A stretch of DNA of 32,261 bases from Bacillota bacterium (GTDB lineage Bacteria; Bacillota; Clostridia; Christensenellales; QAND01): NCBI GenBank assembly GCA_003150225.1, contig QAND01000034.1, forward strand, positions 1 to 32,261, in the 5' to 3' direction. Positions within the stretch are counted from its first letter, which is position 1, and each line of letters opens with the position of its first letter. Both the position numbers and the translations under genes were made by a program. Shown piece after piece: positions 15,720 to 24,443 of this stretch. The notes under the pieces were generated by a model. It was given only the letters and a program-made list of their open reading frames with translations. It was not told where the DNA came from and did not search any database.

Positions 15720-16904
15720 ATGAAAAAATCCACAGCCTTTTTGATGGCGCTGGCTTGTTTGTTGATCGGGTGTTTTGGCACCTATTTGATTACCACCGAG
15801 GTGCTTAGCGGCAGGGAGGGGGAATCCGGAGCCCTGGCCAAGGGAATGGAAGAACTCTACTGGTATCTGGACACCTCTTATTATCAGGACGCTGATTTGG
15901 AGCAGGTGAACGTGGGGGCTTATAAGGGGGCTATCACCGCCTTAGGAGATCCTTACTCCGAATATCTTACCACCGCGGAATACAACAGCATGCTGGAAGA
16001 GGAATCGGGGGAGTACAGCGGCATTGGGGTGACCGTATCCATTGATCAGACTACCGGATATCCCTATGCGGTAATCGTCCATAAGGGCTCTCCTGCGGAA
16101 GCGGCGGGGGTGCAGGTAAACGACCTCTTTATGGCCATCGATGGGACGCCCATCGACACCACCAAAAGCCTGAGCCAGATTGCCTCGGAGCTCAAGGGGG
16201 AGGAGGGTACTAAGATTGTGGTTACCGTCTACCGGGATAATGCTCCCATGGAGATTGAGATTACCCGGGGCCATGTGACCATTGACAAAGTGGAGTACCG
16301 TCTGCTACCGGACGACATTGGCTATCTGAAGATCCTGGAGTTCAATGGGAATTGCATGGAGGGCTTTGATCAGGCCATCGCTTTTTTCCAGGCTCAGGGG
16401 GTTCGAGGAATCGTCCTCGATCTGCGGGACAACCCTGGCGGCTATGTGGATTACGCTACGGCCATTGCCGATGCGCTTTTGCCGGCGGGGGACATCGTTA
16501 CCACTCGGGATAAGCAGGGGAGGGAGCAGACCACCCGCAGCGATGCCAAGACTTTGGGGCTGCCCATCTCGGTGCTGATGAACGCCGGATCGGCTTCCTC
16601 CAGTGAAATTCTGGCGGGCGCTCTCCACGATAACGAGGTAGGGGAGATTGTTGGGGTAACCAGCTTTGGAAAGGCATTGGTCCAGCGGTACTACCCTCTT
16701 CGGGATAGCGATGGATTTTTGAAGATCACCATTGCCAGCTACTTTACCCCCGGAGGAACGGACATCAACGGCAAGGGTATCGAACCCGATTATGAGGTGG
16801 AACTGGCGGAAGAGCAGGTGCTGAAGCCCTCCACCCTAACCGATGAAAACGATTTGCAACTGAAGAAGGCCATCGAGGTGCTAAAACCCCGTATGGCCCA
16901 GTAA
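15720..16904 (+). CDS. S41 family C-terminal processing peptidase
   Basis: A 394-residue CtpA/CtpB-type serine protease working outside the membrane. ATG 15720 follows AAGGGATGAG. A signal anchor spans residues about 5-26. An N-terminal helical dimerisation part with the conserved GDPYSEYLT segment comes next. A PDZ domain runs about residues 95-185 (SGIGVTVS; GSPAEAAGVQVNDLFMAIDG). The S41 catalytic core has LRDNPGGYVDYA, then SASSSEILAGAL containing the catalytic Ser (about 291-295) and SFGKALVQ with Lys318. Bacillus CtpB cleaves a sporulation regulator, but several unrelated roles exist for CtpA, so the substrate stays open. It is monocistronic, with its own promoter and a UUCG-loop terminator. 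Confidence 0.93.
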   Translation: MKKSTAFLMALACLLIGCFGTYLITTEVLSGREGESGALAKGMEELYWYLDTSYYQDADLEQVNVGAYKGAITALGDPYSEYLTTAEYNSMLEEESGEYSGIGVTVSIDQTTGYPYAVIVHKGSPAEAAGVQVNDLFMAIDGTPIDTTKSLSQIASELKGEEGTKIVVTVYRDNAPMEIEITRGHVTIDKVEYRLLPDDIGYLKILEFNGNCMEGFDQAIAFFQAQGVRGIVLDLRDNPGGYVDYATAIADALLPAGDIVTTRDKQGREQTTRSDAKTLGLPISVLMNAGSASSSEILAGALHDNEVGEIVGVTSFGKALVQRYYPLRDSDGFLKITIASYFTPGGTDINGKGIEPDYEVELAEEQVLKPSTLTDENDLQLKKAIEVLKPRMAQ

Positions 16905-16912
16905 AATGGATG

Positions 16913-16940
16913 AAAAACAGCGCTTCGGCGCTGTTTTTTT
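16913..16940 (+). terminator. Intrinsic terminator with UUCG loop
   Basis: AAAAACAGCGC-TTCG-GCGCTGTTTTTTT, ending the protease gene. Confidence 0.92.
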
Positions 16941-16993
16941 GTATGGAGGGAAAAGGGCGAATGTTTTGTCTTGGATGAGGCTCTCGCTTTACC

Positions 16994-17116
16994 GGTATGG
17001 CGTGGCCCCAGCGGCACGCTGGAGGATGCTTGGCGCTATAGGAGAACCCATACCGTGGGCAGGGCGATTGGATGTGGGAAAAGGGATGCCAGCGTATGGG
17101 TCCAGCGGCACGCTGG
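16994..17116. repeat. Short repeats between protease and repeat-protein genes
   Basis: CCAGCGGCACGCTGG occurs at 17008-17022 and again at 17102-17116. Each copy is itself an inverted repeat (CCAGC/GCTGG). GGTATGG (16994-17000) and CCATACC (17048-17054) form a further inverted pair. No gene is supported in 16941-17116. The second copy touches the stop of the minus-strand gene and may help end its transcript. Confidence 0.45.
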
Positions 17117-18022
17117 TTAGTGGTTACTGGAGCCCATGGATTGCATCAGAAGGGGTAATAAACTTGCCATGCTGTTGCCGCCTCCTTGGTTTTGCCCGCC
17201 CATAGCGCTCATCAAGAGAGGCATCATGGCGGCCATGTTGCTGCCCTGGCCTGCCGCTCCCTGGTTTTGCCCGCCCATAGCACTCATCAAGAGGGGCATC
17301 ATGGCAGCCATATTGTTGCCCTGTCCGCCGTTATCTGCCGTCTGCTGGCCCATCATGGACTGCATTAGGAGGGGCATCATAGCAGCCATGGGATCCTGAG
17401 CGGCGCCAGAGCCGCTTTGTCCGCCCATGGCCTGAAGGAGAAAGGGCATCATGGCGGAGAGCTGGCTGTTGTTGGTTCCCGTTGGATTGGACGCATCTTG
17501 GTTTGTAGGGGGTTGCTGGCCTGCCATAGCCGATAAAAGGCTAGCCATTTGAGCAGCCTGATTGGCCGAATTATCAGGCTGGCCGCTTTGGACAGCCTGG
17601 CTTGGGCTAGACGTCTGAGGCGCCTCCATCCTGGGGGATGGGTTAGCGGCCTCGGGCAGAGGGGTTGCCGCAGCCTGGGCGGACAGCTTATGCAAAAGCG
17701 CCTCCAGCTCCTGAAGCTGGTCAGCCAAACCAGCCCCTGCGGCGACAGTGCCGGAGGCAGCGGAAGGGTCCTCGTGAGGCCCTCCATGCCGCCGTTCCTC
17801 CTGGGCGATGGTGCCCCGGATATAGGCGCTTTGGGCTAGCTCCTGAGCGGCCCGTTGAGCAGTGGCGGCGGTATTGATCACCATGCGGCTCTTCTGTGGG
17901 AGGTACCGGCCAAAGGTATTGGCGACGCCCTCCAGGGTTCCGTTGAACCGCAGAGGCCGGGCCGGAGACCGGGGAGCTTCCTTGTGGGGAGCCATGGGGT
18001 ATTTATGATAACGGGTATTCAT
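17117..18022 (-). CDS. Met/Gln/Gly-rich repeat protein, possibly spore-related
   Basis: A 301-residue protein I do not recognise. The start ATG (complement of 18020-18022) follows AGGAGG. The N-terminal 100 residues are a normal soluble sequence (LEGVANTFGRYLPQKSRMV, then Ala/Gln-rich helix). A low-complexity Pro/Ser/Gln linker follows, then about five copies of an amphipathic unit like MAAMMPLLMSAMGGQ separated by Gly/Asn/Gln spacers. Two of the copies form an almost perfect 75-base tandem repeat (25 residues; DNA 17187-17336). The promoter region carries ACC-N16-CATAGTAT, a sigma-K/sigma-E-like pattern, and the divergent neighbour has a similar one. A mother-cell spore coat or envelope role is an inference. 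Low-complexity composition makes homology searches unreliable. Confidence 0.8.
   Translation of the reverse strand: MNTRYHKYPMAPHKEAPRSPARPLRFNGTLEGVANTFGRYLPQKSRMVINTAATAQRAAQELAQSAYIRGTIAQEERRHGGPHEDPSAASGTVAAGAGLADQLQELEALLHKLSAQAAATPLPEAANPSPRMEAPQTSSPSQAVQSGQPDNSANQAAQMASLLSAMAGQQPPTNQDASNPTGTNNSQLSAMMPFLLQAMGGQSGSGAAQDPMAAMMPLLMQSMMGQQTADNGGQGNNMAAMMPLLMSAMGGQNQGAAGQGSNMAAMMPLLMSAMGGQNQGGGNSMASLLPLLMQSMGSSNH
17187..17336 (-). repeat. 75-base tandem repeat inside the Met-rich gene
   Basis: Two near-identical copies beginning at 17187 and 17262 (period 75 bases, 25 codons) encode MAAMMPLLMSAMGGQ plus a spacer. More diverged copies lie at higher coordinates. The high identity of the DNA suggests recent duplication or ongoing copy-number change. 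Confidence 0.8.
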
Positions 18023-18043
18023 GGAACCGCCTCCTTTCTAATC

Positions 18044-18070
18044 ATACTATGCAGGGAGGGCTCCATTGGT
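18044..18070 (-). promoter_or_regulatory. Sporulation-type promoter for repeat protein
   Basis: On the minus strand ACC (complement of 18068-18070), 16 bases, CATAGTAT (complement of 18044-18051). This resembles the AC-N16-CATAnnnT(A) pattern of sigma-K/sigma-E. No sigma-A hexamers fit as well. Transcription would start just ahead of the AGGAGG. Confidence 0.4.
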
Positions 18071-18090
18071 ACCCCCTTGGGCCGTTGTAA

Positions 18091-18117
18091 ACCTTGCCGT
18101 TTTCTTCGCATAGGATA
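18091..18117 (+). promoter_or_regulatory. Sporulation-type promoter for 97-residue protein
   Basis: ACC (18091-18093), 15 bases, CATAGGATA (18109-18117), matching the sigma-K -10 consensus CATAnnnTA. It mirrors the divergent promoter 40 bases away. Confidence 0.4.
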
Positions 18118-18140
18118 TGGGACGGAGTGGAGGTGATACG

Positions 18141-18434
18141 ATGGCACGTAGCTTGCGGAATTCACAAAAGCAGCAGGGACAGAAAATCCCCACCAATGTC
18201 CCGGGATTTTCTGAGAATGAAGTGATGGCGGCTTATAATTCCGTCCAGGGAAAGTCCCCTAAGGAGATGGAGGAGGAGCTCTTCCGGGTGGCGGCCAAGG
18301 AAATGCAGGACGGTACCTTTGATCCCAACCAGATGGACGATTTTTTAAAGGCGGTATCCCCTATGCTCAACCCTCAGCAACGGGAACGCATGGCCAGCCT
18401 CATCGCAATGGTAAAGGCACAGGCCAAGGGCTGA
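18141..18434 (+). CDS. Conserved-looking small helical protein, unknown
   Basis: A 97-residue protein with no family I recognise. ATG 18141 follows GGAGGTG at good spacing. The N terminus is basic and disordered (ARSLRNSQKQQGQKIP). The rest predicts three or four helices: FSENEVMAAYNSVQGKSP, KEMEEELFRVAAKEMQDG, PNQMDDFLKAVSPML, and PQQRERMASLIAMVKAQ. The Met-rich final helix faintly recalls the repeats of the divergently encoded protein at 17117-18022. The shared divergent promoter region suggests co-regulation with that gene. There are no membrane segments or catalytic motifs. Confidence 0.8.
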   Translation: MARSLRNSQKQQGQKIPTNVPGFSENEVMAAYNSVQGKSPKEMEEELFRVAAKEMQDGTFDPNQMDDFLKAVSPMLNPQQRERMASLIAMVKAQAKG

Positions 18435-18455
18435 CCTTAAGGCACAGGGATCGAG

Positions 18456-18509
18456 ATCTTTTGCGAAAATAGCGAAATCATAGTATAATAAGGCTATCTT
18501 TTGCGAAAA
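18456..18509 (+). promoter_or_regulatory. nth promoter with duplicated operator-like element
   Basis: The promoter is TTGCGA (18461-18466), 17 bases, TATAAT (18484-18489). The 14-base string ATCTTTTGCGAAAA occurs twice, at 18456-18469 over the -35 and at 18496-18509 just after the expected transcription start, 40 bases apart (close to four helical turns). The second copy is followed by G, giving CTTTT-GCG-AAAAG. Placement suggests binding sites of a repressor. The element does not resemble the GAAC-N4-GTTC LexA box. Confidence 0.6.
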
Positions 18510-18519
18510 GAGGGATACC

Positions 18520-19188
18520 ATGGCCTATCAAATGAAGCAGGAAGAGATTGACGCCGTTCTTTCCATCCTGCCCCAGATGTACCCGGACGCTAAGGTGGAG
18601 CTGCGGTTTGAGGACGGGTTCACCCTTTTGGTTTCCACCATCCTGGCGGCTCAATGTACCGATAAACAGGTGAACAAAGTAACGCCGGCGCTGTTTGAAC
18701 GGTTCCCGGATCCCTATGCCTTTGCCGCCGCGACCCCTGAAGAGGTGGAACCATACATTCGCAGCTGCGGGTTTTATTCCACCAAGGCTAAGAACATTGT
18801 GGCGGCCAGCAAAATGATCTGTGAGGTGTACGGAGGAGAGGTGCCCCGGAGCATCGAGGAGATGCAGAAGCTGCCCGGCGTAGGCCGCAAAACCGCCGAT
18901 GTGGTGGGAGCCGCTGCATTTGGGCTGGACGCCATTGCTGTGGATACCCATGTGTTCCGGGTCAGCAACCGGATCGGCCTTGCCGACGCTAAAGACGTGC
19001 TAAAGACCGAGTACCAGCTGATGGAGAACATCCCCAAGGATAAGTGGAGCGTGGCTCATCTTTGGCTGATCTTCCTGGGGCGGCGCCAATGCAGCGCCCG
19101 TAAACCCAAGTGCGAGACCTGTCCTTTGGCGCCCTACTGCCGGTATCACCGGGAGAACCACGGGATGATAGCGGAGAAAGCACAATAG
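18520..19188 (+). CDS. nth: Endonuclease III
   Basis: A 222-residue bifunctional DNA glycosylase/AP lyase for oxidised pyrimidines. ATG 18520 follows AAGAGGG. The helix-hairpin-helix is LPGVGRKTADVV with catalytic Lys124. The catalytic Asp142 is in AVDTHVFRVSNR. The C-terminal iron-sulfur motif has Cys191, Cys198, Cys201 and Cys207 in the standard C-x6-C-x2-C-x5-C spacing. Length is normal. The gene has its own strong promoter with duplicated elements and its own terminator. Confidence 0.96.
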   Translation: MAYQMKQEEIDAVLSILPQMYPDAKVELRFEDGFTLLVSTILAAQCTDKQVNKVTPALFERFPDPYAFAAATPEEVEPYIRSCGFYSTKAKNIVAASKMICEVYGGEVPRSIEEMQKLPGVGRKTADVVGAAAFGLDAIAVDTHVFRVSNRIGLADAKDVLKTEYQLMENIPKDKWSVAHLWLIFLGRRQCSARKPKCETCPLAPYCRYHRENHGMIAEKAQ

Positions 19189-19213
19189 CCGGGAGTTTTC
19201 CCGGCTATTTTTA
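19186..19213 (+). terminator. nth terminator
   Basis: AGCCGGGA-GTTT-TCCCGGCT followed by ATTTTTAT. The stem overlaps the nth stop codon. It also lies downstream of the small minus-strand gene, but that strand lacks a T-run. Confidence 0.88.
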
Positions 19214-19231
19214 TCCGTTTCTAAATAATGG

Positions 19232-19384
19232 TTAGTTTTTTAACGTATTTTGCGTAATGAGATCCAGCATGGCTTCCCCAATGGAATAGAGAAGCATGCC
19301 CAGGACCTCGGATTCCTCCAGGCTCAATCCCTCACAGAAGGAATGGGCTAGGGCTGTGATCAATTCCTGGACATCCTGTTTCAT
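19232..19384 (-). CDS. 50-residue small protein (DUF6774-like)
   Basis: A short minus-strand gene beginning ATG (complement of 19382-19384) with TAGGAG upstream, stop complement of 19232-19234. It begins MKQDVQELITALAHSF and continues with LSLEESEVLGMLLYSIGEAMLDLI. The amphipathic ITALA...LGMLL..IGEAM pattern resembles the tiny Firmicutes proteins grouped as DUF6774, which have an 'LI..LA......EEL.LL...F.QLGDTL' layout. One Cys (residue 17) is present. Spacing to the ribosome binding site is slightly long (about ten bases). The function is unknown. It sits in a 389-base gap that otherwise looks empty apart from the gdhA promoter region. Confidence 0.6.
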   Translation of the reverse strand: MKQDVQELITALAHSFCEGLSLEESEVLGMLLYSIGEAMLDLITQNTLKN

Positions 19385-19502
19385 GGGCACCCGGCTCCTA
19401 GATGGTCTGTTATCAGAGTACGCGTCGCTGCGCGCTACGGTTCCTCTGCCGGATGGATCTTAAGAATTGGGCCAAGGCCAAGAAAAGGATTGATCTCAGG
19501 GG

Positions 19503-19518
19503 GGATTTGTGGTAAAAA
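19503..19518 (+). promoter_or_regulatory. Possible extended -10 promoter of gdhA
   Basis: TGTGGTAAAAA within GGATTTGTGGTAAAA, identical over 15 bases to the element before the S41 protease gene. No good -35 is visible. It would give a leader of about 50 bases. Confidence 0.35.
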
Positions 19519-19553
19519 AGAAAAGTGAGCACAACGATACATTAGCGCACTAA

Positions 19554-20912
<1,359 letters not shown>

Positions 20913-20960
20913 GAGCGGCATAGAGACATAGCAAATCGGGGCAGACTAGGTCTGCCAGGG

Positions 20961-20988
20961 AAAAGCCCGGCATATGCCGGGCTTTTTT
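20961..20988. terminator. gdhA terminator
   Basis: Perfect palindrome AAAAGCCCGGCAT/ATGCCGGGCTTTT (20961-20986) with further T residues on the plus strand. Confidence 0.92.
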
Positions 20989-21038
20989 CGGGCAGCGCGA
21001 GTGTCCATCTTAACGCATATTTTTGTCGATGGTTCTGA

Positions 21039-22484
<1,446 letters not shown>

Positions 22485-22499
22485 TAGGGAGAGAGACGA

Positions 22500-22787
22500 A
22501 TGATTACGACGAAACAACGGGCCCAGCTGAGAGGAATGGCCAACAACCTTGCGCCGGTGCTCCATGTGGGAAAGGCCGGCATTACGGAGAATTTGATCCA
22601 GCAGGCGGATGAGGCCCTTGCGGCCCGGGAGCTCATCAAGGGCGCCTGCTTGGAGACATGCCCCATCACCGCTCGGGAGGCTTTGACCCAACTATGCGAG
22701 TTGACCCGTTCTGAGCCGGTCAGCCAGATAGGGCGGCGGTTTGTCCTCTACCGGAAGAACCACAGGGATCCTAAAATCATCCTTTAG
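22500..22787 (+). CDS. yhbY: CRM-domain RNA-binding protein YhbY
   Basis: A 95-residue single CRM domain protein associated with pre-50S ribosomes. ATG 22500 follows GGGAGAGAG, 15 bases after obgE. TTKQRAQLRGMANNLAPVLHVGKAGIT is the classic N-terminal half with the GKAG loop. GRRFVLYRKN is the conserved C-terminal strand. It is co-transcribed with obgE. Its last 11 bases overlap the end of the convergent membrane-protein gene, so there is no room for a terminator. Confidence 0.95.
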   Translation: MITTKQRAQLRGMANNLAPVLHVGKAGITENLIQQADEALAARELIKGACLETCPITAREALTQLCELTRSEPVSQIGRRFVLYRKNHRDPKIIL

Positions 22788-23652
22788 GGGAGGTTCTGGT
22801 GTGGTAGTGGCTGACAAAAGCCAGCAAAAAGCAGAGCGCTGCTACAAAGGGATAATAAAGGTTGAATCCAGTGAAATAGGTGGTGGCAAGCAACACTAGG
22901 CCACAGAAAAGATACGCCTTGGTCTTGCCGCTATAGAGAGCCTGCATCCTCAACTTTTGCAGGCTCATCTCGTTTTGGCGAAGAGCCTCCAAAAGGGCGT
23001 TTTCGGTGGCGGCGGGGCTGGGGAGTTTTCCCGTCCGCTCGGCGGCTTTCAAGAGGGTGGCGCGGCTCAGTACGCTGAACCGGGTGGGATACAGCTTGTG
23101 GAGGAAGGTACGGGTTTCATCCGCCATGGGACAGGTGGCAACCACCACAATATCCTCGATCTCCTTGCTATGGGCCATACGGTACATATCCAAGGCGTCC
23201 TGGGGGGAAAGGGAATAGCTTTGGTGATACTGCACCGGGAACACCATGGAGATCTCGCCCTGGTTTTCGCAGATGAGAGCTCCCCGCAGGCGCCCTTTGA
23301 CGGTATAGCCCATGGAGCCGATTAGCTCCACCACCAGGGAGGAAAACTCCTTGCCATCCATGAGCACCAACTGCTCTAGCCAGTATTCCTGGCTGAGTTC
23401 CCTGCGCTTGCGCTGGATAAAGGCGGCCAGCTTCCGTTCCTTTGCCACCTCGATGGCGGCGGATATTGCTAGGGTGGCGATGAGGGCCATCACCGCTCCC
23501 TGCCAAAGGCTATGCAGGCTTTGGCCAAAGAGAATCCAGAAGGATAGAAAGAAGACCAGCCGTAGGGCCAAAAAATCCAGGCCGCGAGCAACCGGCCCCC
23601 GGTTTTGATAGAGCATTCGTTTGTAGTAGCCTCGCAGGGTTTTGTTCAGCAT
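22777..23652 (-). CDS. Membrane protein with degenerate Mrr-like domain
   Basis: A 291-residue protein starting at ATG (complement of 23650-23652) with GGAGGCG upstream. Two membrane helices near the N terminus (about residues 29-46 and 50-67) and two near the C terminus (about 247-264 and 266-283) bracket a soluble domain. That domain reads FSSLVVELIGSMGYTVKGRL, then ICENQGEISMVFPVQYHQ, ALDMYRMAHS and DIVVVATCPMADETRTF. The layout matches Mrr-type restriction endonuclease-like domains, which normally have GGxD and QxK catalytic residues. Here those positions read ENQGEIS and VQYHQ, so catalysis is probably lost. The function is unknown. It separates yhbY and nadD in what is otherwise a standard cluster. 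Confidence 0.75.
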   Translation of the reverse strand: MLNKTLRGYYKRMLYQNRGPVARGLDFLALRLVFFLSFWILFGQSLHSLWQGAVMALIATLAISAAIEVAKERKLAAFIQRKRRELSQEYWLEQLVLMDGKEFSSLVVELIGSMGYTVKGRLRGALICENQGEISMVFPVQYHQSYSLSPQDALDMYRMAHSKEIEDIVVVATCPMADETRTFLHKLYPTRFSVLSRATLLKAAERTGKLPSPAATENALLEALRQNEMSLQKLRMQALYSGKTKAYLFCGLVLLATTYFTGFNLYYPFVAALCFLLAFVSHYHTRTSPKG

Positions 23653-23715
23653 ATACCATCGCCTCCATAGGAAAAGTGGTTTTTCTTAGTATTGCCACAA
23701 ATTGGGCCTTTAACC

Positions 23716-23744
23716 TTTTAAAACCGAGAAAACTCCCGTATAAT
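23716..23744 (+). promoter_or_regulatory. Promoter of nadD-yqeK/rsfS
   Basis: TTTTAA (23716-23721), 17-base spacer, TATAAT (23739-23744). A strong AAAGGAGGGG (23756-23765) follows, but no in-frame ATG, GTG or TTG lies at normal distance from it. The leader then contains hairpins GGGAGCA-GTG-TGCTCCC (23794-23810) and GCCGC-CTTGAA-GCGGC (23816-23830) before the likely nadD start. Confidence 0.65.
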
Positions 23745-23834
23745 AGGAGCATCCGAAAGGAGGGGATTCCAGCGAGCGATTTTGTCTGCCATAGGGAGCA
23801 GTGTGCTCCCCGGTGCCGCCTTGAAGCGGCTCGG

Positions 23835-24443
23835 GTGGGGATTATGGGGGGAACCTTTAATCCCATCCACGTGGGACATACCGAGATGGCCCAGGAGGCT
23901 TATCGCACTCTGGGGCTTCGGGAGGTGTTGTTTATCCCCGTGGGCACGCCGCCCCACAAGCCGGGAGTTTTTGTGGCCAGCCCCCAGGATCGGCTGGAGA
24001 TGGTCCGCCTGGCGGTGGAGAATGATCCCCATTTTACGGTAAATACCATGGAGCTTCAGCGAAAAGGGTATACCTACGCGGTGGATACCCTCCATCAGTT
24101 GATTGCCGACTACCCCCCGGGAACGGAGTTTTATTACATCCTAGGCGGAGACGCTTTTTTGTATCTGGAGAACTGGTATCGGTTTGAGGAGGCCATTGGC
24201 CTGTGCAACTATGTGGTTTTTGAGCGGGCGGGGGTGGAGCCCCGGCTGGTTCAGGAGCTGGCTCAGAAGCTGCGGGATCGGTATGGCGCTCGGATTTTAT
24301 TGGTGGATTACGAGCCCACTCCGGTATCCTCCACCCTGCTGCGCCGGTGCATTCAGGGGGAGATGGGAACGCTGGGGCTGCTCCATCCCAAGGTTGAGGC
24401 TTACATCCGGGAAAAGGGGGTGTACCGCCATGGACCACGATAG
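23835..24443 (+). CDS. nadD: Nicotinate-nucleotide adenylyltransferase
   Basis: A 202-residue NadD, which makes nicotinate adenine dinucleotide from NaMN and ATP in NAD synthesis. GTG 23835 is preferred because it gives MGIMGGTFNPIHVGH, the family's usual N terminus. Upstream in-frame codons include no ATG, GTG or TTG downstream of the promoter. The ribosome binding site next to GTG is weak, while a strong one lies 70 bases earlier, so the true start is uncertain. The nucleotidyltransferase HxGH motif (His12, His15) and the C-terminal VSSTLLRR motif (ISSTxxR type) are intact. TPPHKPG binds the nicotinate side. The end overlaps yqeK by 14 bases. Confidence 0.92.
   Translation: MGIMGGTFNPIHVGHTEMAQEAYRTLGLREVLFIPVGTPPHKPGVFVASPQDRLEMVRLAVENDPHFTVNTMELQRKGYTYAVDTLHQLIADYPPGTEFYYILGGDAFLYLENWYRFEEAIGLCNYVVFERAGVEPRLVQELAQKLRDRYGARILLVDYEPTPVSSTLLRRCIQGEMGTLGLLHPKVEAYIREKGVYRHGPR

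Noticed and set aside
17187..17336. CRISPR-like repeat array
   Set aside because: The 75-base units are in-frame coding repeats without unique spacers.
19385..19500. RNA gene in the gap before gdhA
   Set aside because: Only a short GC-rich patch near 19420 and no consistent helices were found.
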